Assembly (NCBI RefSeq): GCF_000739735.1
Contig: NZ_BBJF01000023.1
Coordinates: 62,001 to 126,000 of the forward strand
Source of the DNA: Paraburkholderia ginsengisoli NBRC 100965
Lineage (GTDB): Bacteria > Pseudomonadota > Gammaproteobacteria > Burkholderiales > Burkholderiaceae
Length of the DNA stretch: 64,000 bases
Direction: 5' to 3'
Below are positions 60,444-64,000 of the stretch, piece by piece (the stretch's first letter is position 1; each line of letters opens with the position of its first letter). Below the pieces are notes generated by a model. The model had not been told where the DNA came from, ran no database searches, and saw only the letters and a program-made list of their open reading frames with translations. The position numbers and the translations under genes are program-made.

Positions 60444-62657
60444 TTACCGGGTCGAATCTTGTGAGCTTGCGGGCGGGTCGCCTGCACTGCCGGGCTGGCC
60501 GGAGGCGCCAGGTGCTTCGGTGAGCTTCGCGCCCAGCGCCGCGCCTACGGCGTCGCGCGTCTGGACGAATTCTTTTTCGAAGTCGAGCGTTTTGCGCGCG
60601 CTCGACATCGCCATCACGACCTGGGTGCCGTGATCGGTATCTTTGAGCCAGAACCAGAGGCGCCGTTCGCGGACGTAGAACATCGAAAAGATGCCTAACA
60701 CGAGAAGCAGGCTGCCAAGATACACGACTTTTTTGCCCGGCGCGCGCGTCAACTGAAATACCGAAGCTTGCACCTGCTTGAAGGAGTCAAGCTGCAAGTA
60801 GACCGGCGATCCATACAGAAAGCTGTCGGATATCGCGTTGATCGAGCTTTGCACGAAGCGGCTCGCCTCCGCGTTCGCTTGCGCCTCGGGCTCGCCGAGC
60901 CGTTCGCGCGACAATTGCCATAGATCCCAAGTCGCGCCTTCCAGCATGCGCAGCAGCAGGCCCGCTGCCTTTTCCTGCTCGCCCTTTGGCACCGAATGGT
61001 CGATAAAACCGGCGATCGCCTGGAAGCCGCCGACCGGCTGGCCGTTCGGCAGCTTGATCGCGCTGTCGGCGCCGGCGAAAAGGGTCAGCACGCGCAGCGC
61101 GCTTTCTTCGAGATGCTGCTGCAACTCGGCGTTCGAACCCGGCACCGAGCGCAGCGCGAAACGGTGCGCGGCCTTCGCGCGCATGGCCGGATCGGCGAGC
61201 GTTGCGCGCAGGTTCATCCATTCCTTGACCGTGCCGCCCGTGTCGGCGGGGATGCGCAGATAGCGGAACGGATCGTCCGGATTCAGGCGCATGCCGGCGA
61301 GGAACATCTTCTCGCCCGAGACGTCGACCGGCAGCATGTAGTTGTTGTATTCGCGCGCCTGGCCGTCCTTGTCGCGCACCTTGTACTGCACCGACGGGCC
61401 GACGTTGTGCAGATCGAGCGGCTTCGACGTCTTCGCGCCGGAGCCGAGGCGCTCGTCGAACGCCTCTTTCAGCGAGCGATGCGCGGCGACGCCGCGGGCA
61501 TCGTTCTGGCCGCTGCCGTTCGAAACGTTTTCGACGTTGATCGCGCGGAAGTCGGTAAATTCGACGGTCTGGCCGTCGGCGAGCGGCGTGGCCGTGCTGA
61601 GCGGCGCATTGCCGCCGATCGCACCGCCGAACGGCGCGGTCTTCGCGCTTGCGCCGGTCATCGGGTAAGCGGTCATCTGCATCTGCGAGCCGCCGTCCTG
61701 GAAGCTCGACTGGTAGATCGACACTCCATCGTAAGTGAACGGCTTGTTCACTTCGATGCGCGCCGGCACGCGCGCGCCGGTCTTGTGATCGACCACGACG
61801 ATGTCGCTCGCGAACAGCTTCGGCATGCCGGTCGAGTAGTAATCGACGATGAACTTGTTCAGCTCGATCGAGAACGGCAGGTCCTGGATCAGCGAGCCAT
61901 CGGGCTGGTTCAGGATCGCGGTCGACACATGCTGCCCTTCCGGCACCCACGCGTAGCCGCGGAACGTCGGGTTCGATTCGGACAGGCGATGTTCCGGCGG
62001 GATCTCGTTGATCACCGTGTTCGCGCGGATCGGCGATTTGTCGAACAGCCACATTTGCAGCTTGATCGGCAGATTGCTGTCGAGCAGGCCGCCGAGGCAG
62101 ATGATGACGATCGCAAGATGGGCGGAGATGTAGCCGAATTTGGTCAGCGCGCCGCGCTTTGCGGCGATCAGCGTCGCGCCTTCCGACTCACGCGTGACGA
62201 ACTTGTAGCCGAGTCTCGCCGAGAGTTTGGCGAGCAGCGCCGAGGTGTGCGCGCGCGTGCCGTGCACCGCGAACTCGCCCTTGTGATGGAACGCGCGCAA
62301 GCTGCCTTCGCGGACCTTGTCCTTCCAGCTCTTCGCGTCGGCGACCATCTTCGGCGCGTTGCGGATCACACACAGCGACACGGACACCATCAGGAAGCCG
62401 AGAATCAGCATGAACCACCACGAGCTGTACACGGTGTACAGGCTCAACGAGCGGAAGATGTCCGCCCAGAAGGGGCCGAACTGATTGACGTAGTTGGGAT
62501 ACGGATCGTCCTGCGTGAGGACGGTGCCGATGATGCTGGCGATCGACAGGATCACGAGCAGCGCAATGGCGAAACGCATCGAACTCAAGACTTCGACGAC
62601 GCTGCGCAAGACGCGATTGCCCGACTTCGACTGCAAACCCGACGTGGTAACGCTCAT
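60444..62657 (-). CDS. resB: System II cytochrome c biogenesis protein ResB
   Basis: Partner of CcsB; its large periplasmic domain presents the apocytochrome and controls haem ligation. The 737-residue protein has the ResB N terminus (SSMRFAIALLVILSIASIIGT region, three helices within the first 180 residues), a long periplasmic region, and a final helix near 665 (VVYLGSLLLVLGIFSMFYV). The conserved RRLWFWL follows. Confidence 0.96.
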   Translation of the reverse strand: MSVTTSGLQSKSGNRVLRSVVEVLSSMRFAIALLVILSIASIIGTVLTQDDPYPNYVNQFGPFWADIFRSLSLYTVYSSWWFMLILGFLMVSVSLCVIRNAPKMVADAKSWKDKVREGSLRAFHHKGEFAVHGTRAHTSALLAKLSARLGYKFVTRESEGATLIAAKRGALTKFGYISAHLAIVIICLGGLLDSNLPIKLQMWLFDKSPIRANTVINEIPPEHRLSESNPTFRGYAWVPEGQHVSTAILNQPDGSLIQDLPFSIELNKFIVDYYSTGMPKLFASDIVVVDHKTGARVPARIEVNKPFTYDGVSIYQSSFQDGGSQMQMTAYPMTGASAKTAPFGGAIGGNAPLSTATPLADGQTVEFTDFRAINVENVSNGSGQNDARGVAAHRSLKEAFDERLGSGAKTSKPLDLHNVGPSVQYKVRDKDGQAREYNNYMLPVDVSGEKMFLAGMRLNPDDPFRYLRIPADTGGTVKEWMNLRATLADPAMRAKAAHRFALRSVPGSNAELQQHLEESALRVLTLFAGADSAIKLPNGQPVGGFQAIAGFIDHSVPKGEQEKAAGLLLRMLEGATWDLWQLSRERLGEPEAQANAEASRFVQSSINAISDSFLYGSPVYLQLDSFKQVQASVFQLTRAPGKKVVYLGSLLLVLGIFSMFYVRERRLWFWLKDTDHGTQVVMAMSSARKTLDFEKEFVQTRDAVGAALGAKLTEAPGASGQPGSAGDPPASSQDSTR

Positions 62658-62677
62658 TCAAACTCCGACTGAACAGC

Positions 62678-62723
62678 AAAAAAGGGTGAAGGGCTGTCGT
62701 ACGCGCGACGCCCTCACCCTTTT
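62678..62723 (-). terminator. Intrinsic terminator after cytochrome c4
   Basis: A 13-bp stem with one bulged A (62681-62694 against 62711-62723) and, on the minus strand, a T-rich run after it. It separates the cytochrome gene from resB, suggesting the latter has additional promoter input. Confidence 0.82.
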
Positions 62724-62772
62724 CTTGTTGGTACCGGCCTCGCCGGACCGGTTGCACTTGCGAGCGGACTGC

Positions 62773-63426
62773 TTAACGCAAGCCCGCGATGTAATCGGCA
62801 ACAGCCTTGATCTCGCTGTCCGACAGACGCGATGCAATGGCATGCATCGCCTCGTTGTTGTTGCGTGCGCCTGGACCCTGCGTGAACGCGGCCAACTGCG
62901 CCACCGAGTATTCCGCCCATTGCCCCGACAGAAGCGGGAACTGCGACGGAATCCCCTGACCGGTCGGGCCGTGACAGCTCGCGCAGGCCGGCACGCCCTT
63001 GTCGGCGATCCCACCGCGATAGATCTTCTGACCGAGCGCGACGGTGTCCTTGTTGTGCGCGTAGCCGGGCTTCGGAGTCTGCGTCGCGAAATAGGCGGCG
63101 ACGTTGACCATGTCCTGATCGGATAGCGCCGCGGCCATGCCCGCCATGATCGCATTGTTGCGCGCGGGCTGCTTGGCGCCCGGCTGAATCTTGAAATCGT
63201 GCAGCTGCTTGACGAGATATTCGGGATGCTGGCCCGCCAGCTTCGGATAGGCACCGCCGGCACTGTTGCCGTCTGCGCCGTGACATGACGCGCATACCTG
63301 AACCGCGATTGCCTGCCCCCGATTGACGTCCGGCTTTACCGGATCTGCTGCTCGTGCCTGAATTGCCAAACCTGAAAGACCTGCCGCTACATGAAGCACC
63401 ATCAGAGTCTTGCTCAGTCGATTCAT
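62773..63426 (-). CDS. Dihaem cytochrome c4
   Basis: Periplasmic electron carrier with two class I haem domains, 217 residues. A signal peptide (to about ARA, residue 26) is followed by CASCH at 45-49 and CASCH at 148-152, with distal Met residues in MAGMAAAL and MHAIASRL. It delivers electrons to terminal oxidases in related bacteria. Its maturation would use the ResB/CcsB pair encoded next to it. ATG 63426 was chosen for its signal peptide. Confidence 0.96.
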   Translation of the reverse strand: MNRLSKTLMVLHVAAGLSGLAIQARAADPVKPDVNRGQAIAVQVCASCHGADGNSAGGAYPKLAGQHPEYLVKQLHDFKIQPGAKQPARNNAIMAGMAAALSDQDMVNVAAYFATQTPKPGYAHNKDTVALGQKIYRGGIADKGVPACASCHGPTGQGIPSQFPLLSGQWAEYSVAQLAAFTQGPGARNNNEAMHAIASRLSDSEIKAVADYIAGLR

Positions 63427-63532
63427 TCGCACACCCTGTCTCGTCTTGTGGGATTTTAGAGGTTTTGCAAAATACGACGGCGACCGAGTGACCGCCAGGA
63501 GCCGCCAAGGCACGCGGGCTGGCCCCCTCAGG

Positions 63533-63560
63533 TTTTCAGTAAACCATCGTATTGTACAAT
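63533..63560 (+). promoter_or_regulatory. Candidate engB promoter
   Basis: TTTTCA (63533-63538), a 16-base spacer and TACAAT (63555-63560), matching four and five of six sigma-70 positions. The -10 lies in a perfect ATTGTACAAT palindrome (63551-63560) between divergent cytochrome c4 and engB. Confidence 0.38.
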
Positions 63561-63642
63561 AACTCGCTAATCGCTAAGACGCCAGTCGGGCTTGACCCGT
63601 CCCCACTCCGGGTTCCCCGGCGTCTCGAATCCTGGCCTGATC

Positions 63643-64000
63643 ATGTCCTTCCTGCTCCACCAATCCCGCTTTTTCACGACCGTCAATCATCTGCGCGATC
63701 TGCCGGCCACCTCGCAACCCGAGATCGCCTTCGCGGGACGTTCGAACGCGGGCAAGTCAACGGCCATCAATATCCTGTGCAATCAGAAGCGGCTCGCCTT
63801 CGCCAGTAAGACGCCGGGACGCACGCAGCACATCAATTATTTTTCGGTAGGCAAGGCGGATGAGCCGACCGCCCATCTGGTCGACCTGCCGGGCTACGGC
63901 TATGCAGAGGTGCCGGGCGCGGCCAAGGCTCACTGGGAAGCGTTGCTGTCCACATATCTGCAATCGCGCTCGCAACTGCGCGGCATGATCCTGATGATGG
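63643..64000 (+). CDS. engB: Ribosome-biogenesis GTPase EngB/YsxC (3' end outside window)
   Basis: Essential GTPase for 50S assembly; only the first 119 codons are present. The visible part has the family start [11 protein letters not shown]1 GRSNAGKST (about 32-40), the switch region [12 protein letters not shown], and G3 DLPGYGYAE. The frame is open to the window edge. It diverges from the cytochrome c4 gene. Confidence 0.95.
   Translation, partial: MSFLLHQSRFFTTVNHLRDLPATSQPEIAFAGRSNAGKSTAINILCNQKRLAFASKTPGRTQHINYFSVGKADEPTAHLVDLPGYGYAEVPGAAKAHWEALLSTYLQSRSQLRGMILMM

Noticed and set aside
60996-62672. Plus-strand 558-codon open frame opposite resB
   Set aside because: Shadow frame, rich in Arg, Ala and His, with no ribosome-binding site.

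Overview
The window reads as a stretch of the main chromosome of a Paraburkholderia/Burkholderia-type betaproteobacterium. The support is high GC with strong G/C third-position bias, the linkage of tatABC, the his genes, murA, mla and thi on one strand, the pilMNOPQ-aroKB-dgt order next to mrcA, system II cytochrome c maturation (ResB/CcsB), and best protein resemblances to Burkholderiaceae. No rRNA, tRNA, CRISPR array, prophage or intact insertion sequence was recognised. Genus-level placement is inference.

Region 1 (about 0.2-21.7 kb, all minus strand). A long co-directional array runs thiO-thiS-thiG-thiE, then mlaF-E-D-A-C-B (retrograde phospholipid transport), an ABC-2 exporter pair, a BolA-like gene, murA, hisG-D-C-B-H-A-F-I-E, a small membrane protein, a HIT protein and tatA-B-C. 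Four-base overlaps (mlaF/E, mlaC/B, exporter ATPase/permease, murA/hisG, hisI/E, thiG/E) indicate translational coupling. The thiamine genes are headed by a TPP riboswitch (21953-22052) followed by a hairpin plus T-run, so repression by premature termination is likely.

Region 2 (22.4-31.8 kb). On the plus strand are a fused ABC transporter, an SDR-like protein that has lost its catalytic Tyr, two exported proteins of unknown role, and two closely related OmpR-type response regulators, of which only the second has a histidine kinase partner. Between the regulators lies a minus-strand cassette: a small ORF, a tiny lipoprotein, an exported unknown and an orphan FlgH (flagellar L-ring) homologue. 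This is the least conventional part of the window.

Region 3 (31.8-45 kb). A Tat-exported, lipobox-bearing tyrosine-phosphatase-like protein has Ser in place of the catalytic Cys. It is followed by an MFS transporter with a D-amino-acid dehydrogenase, glutamate synthase (gltB, gltD), a RAYT-like transposase protein without its HUH histidines, an OmpW porin and a DUF883 membrane protein with a candidate sigma-54 promoter.

Region 4 (45-57.2 kb). dgt, aroB, aroK and a compact type IV pilus assembly cluster (pilM, pilN, an apparent pilO-pilP fusion, pilQ, all overlapping by 4 bases) are followed by divergent mrcA, then cyaY opposite lptM-lysA.

Region 5 (57.2 kb to the end). msrQ-msrP (periplasmic methionine sulfoxide repair; MsrP is a predicted Tat substrate), ccsB-resB (cytochrome c maturation), a dihaem cytochrome c4 and the start of engB/ysxC, cut by the window edge. 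The window thus encodes the Tat machinery, two predicted Tat substrates, and a haem-attachment system beside a c-type cytochrome.
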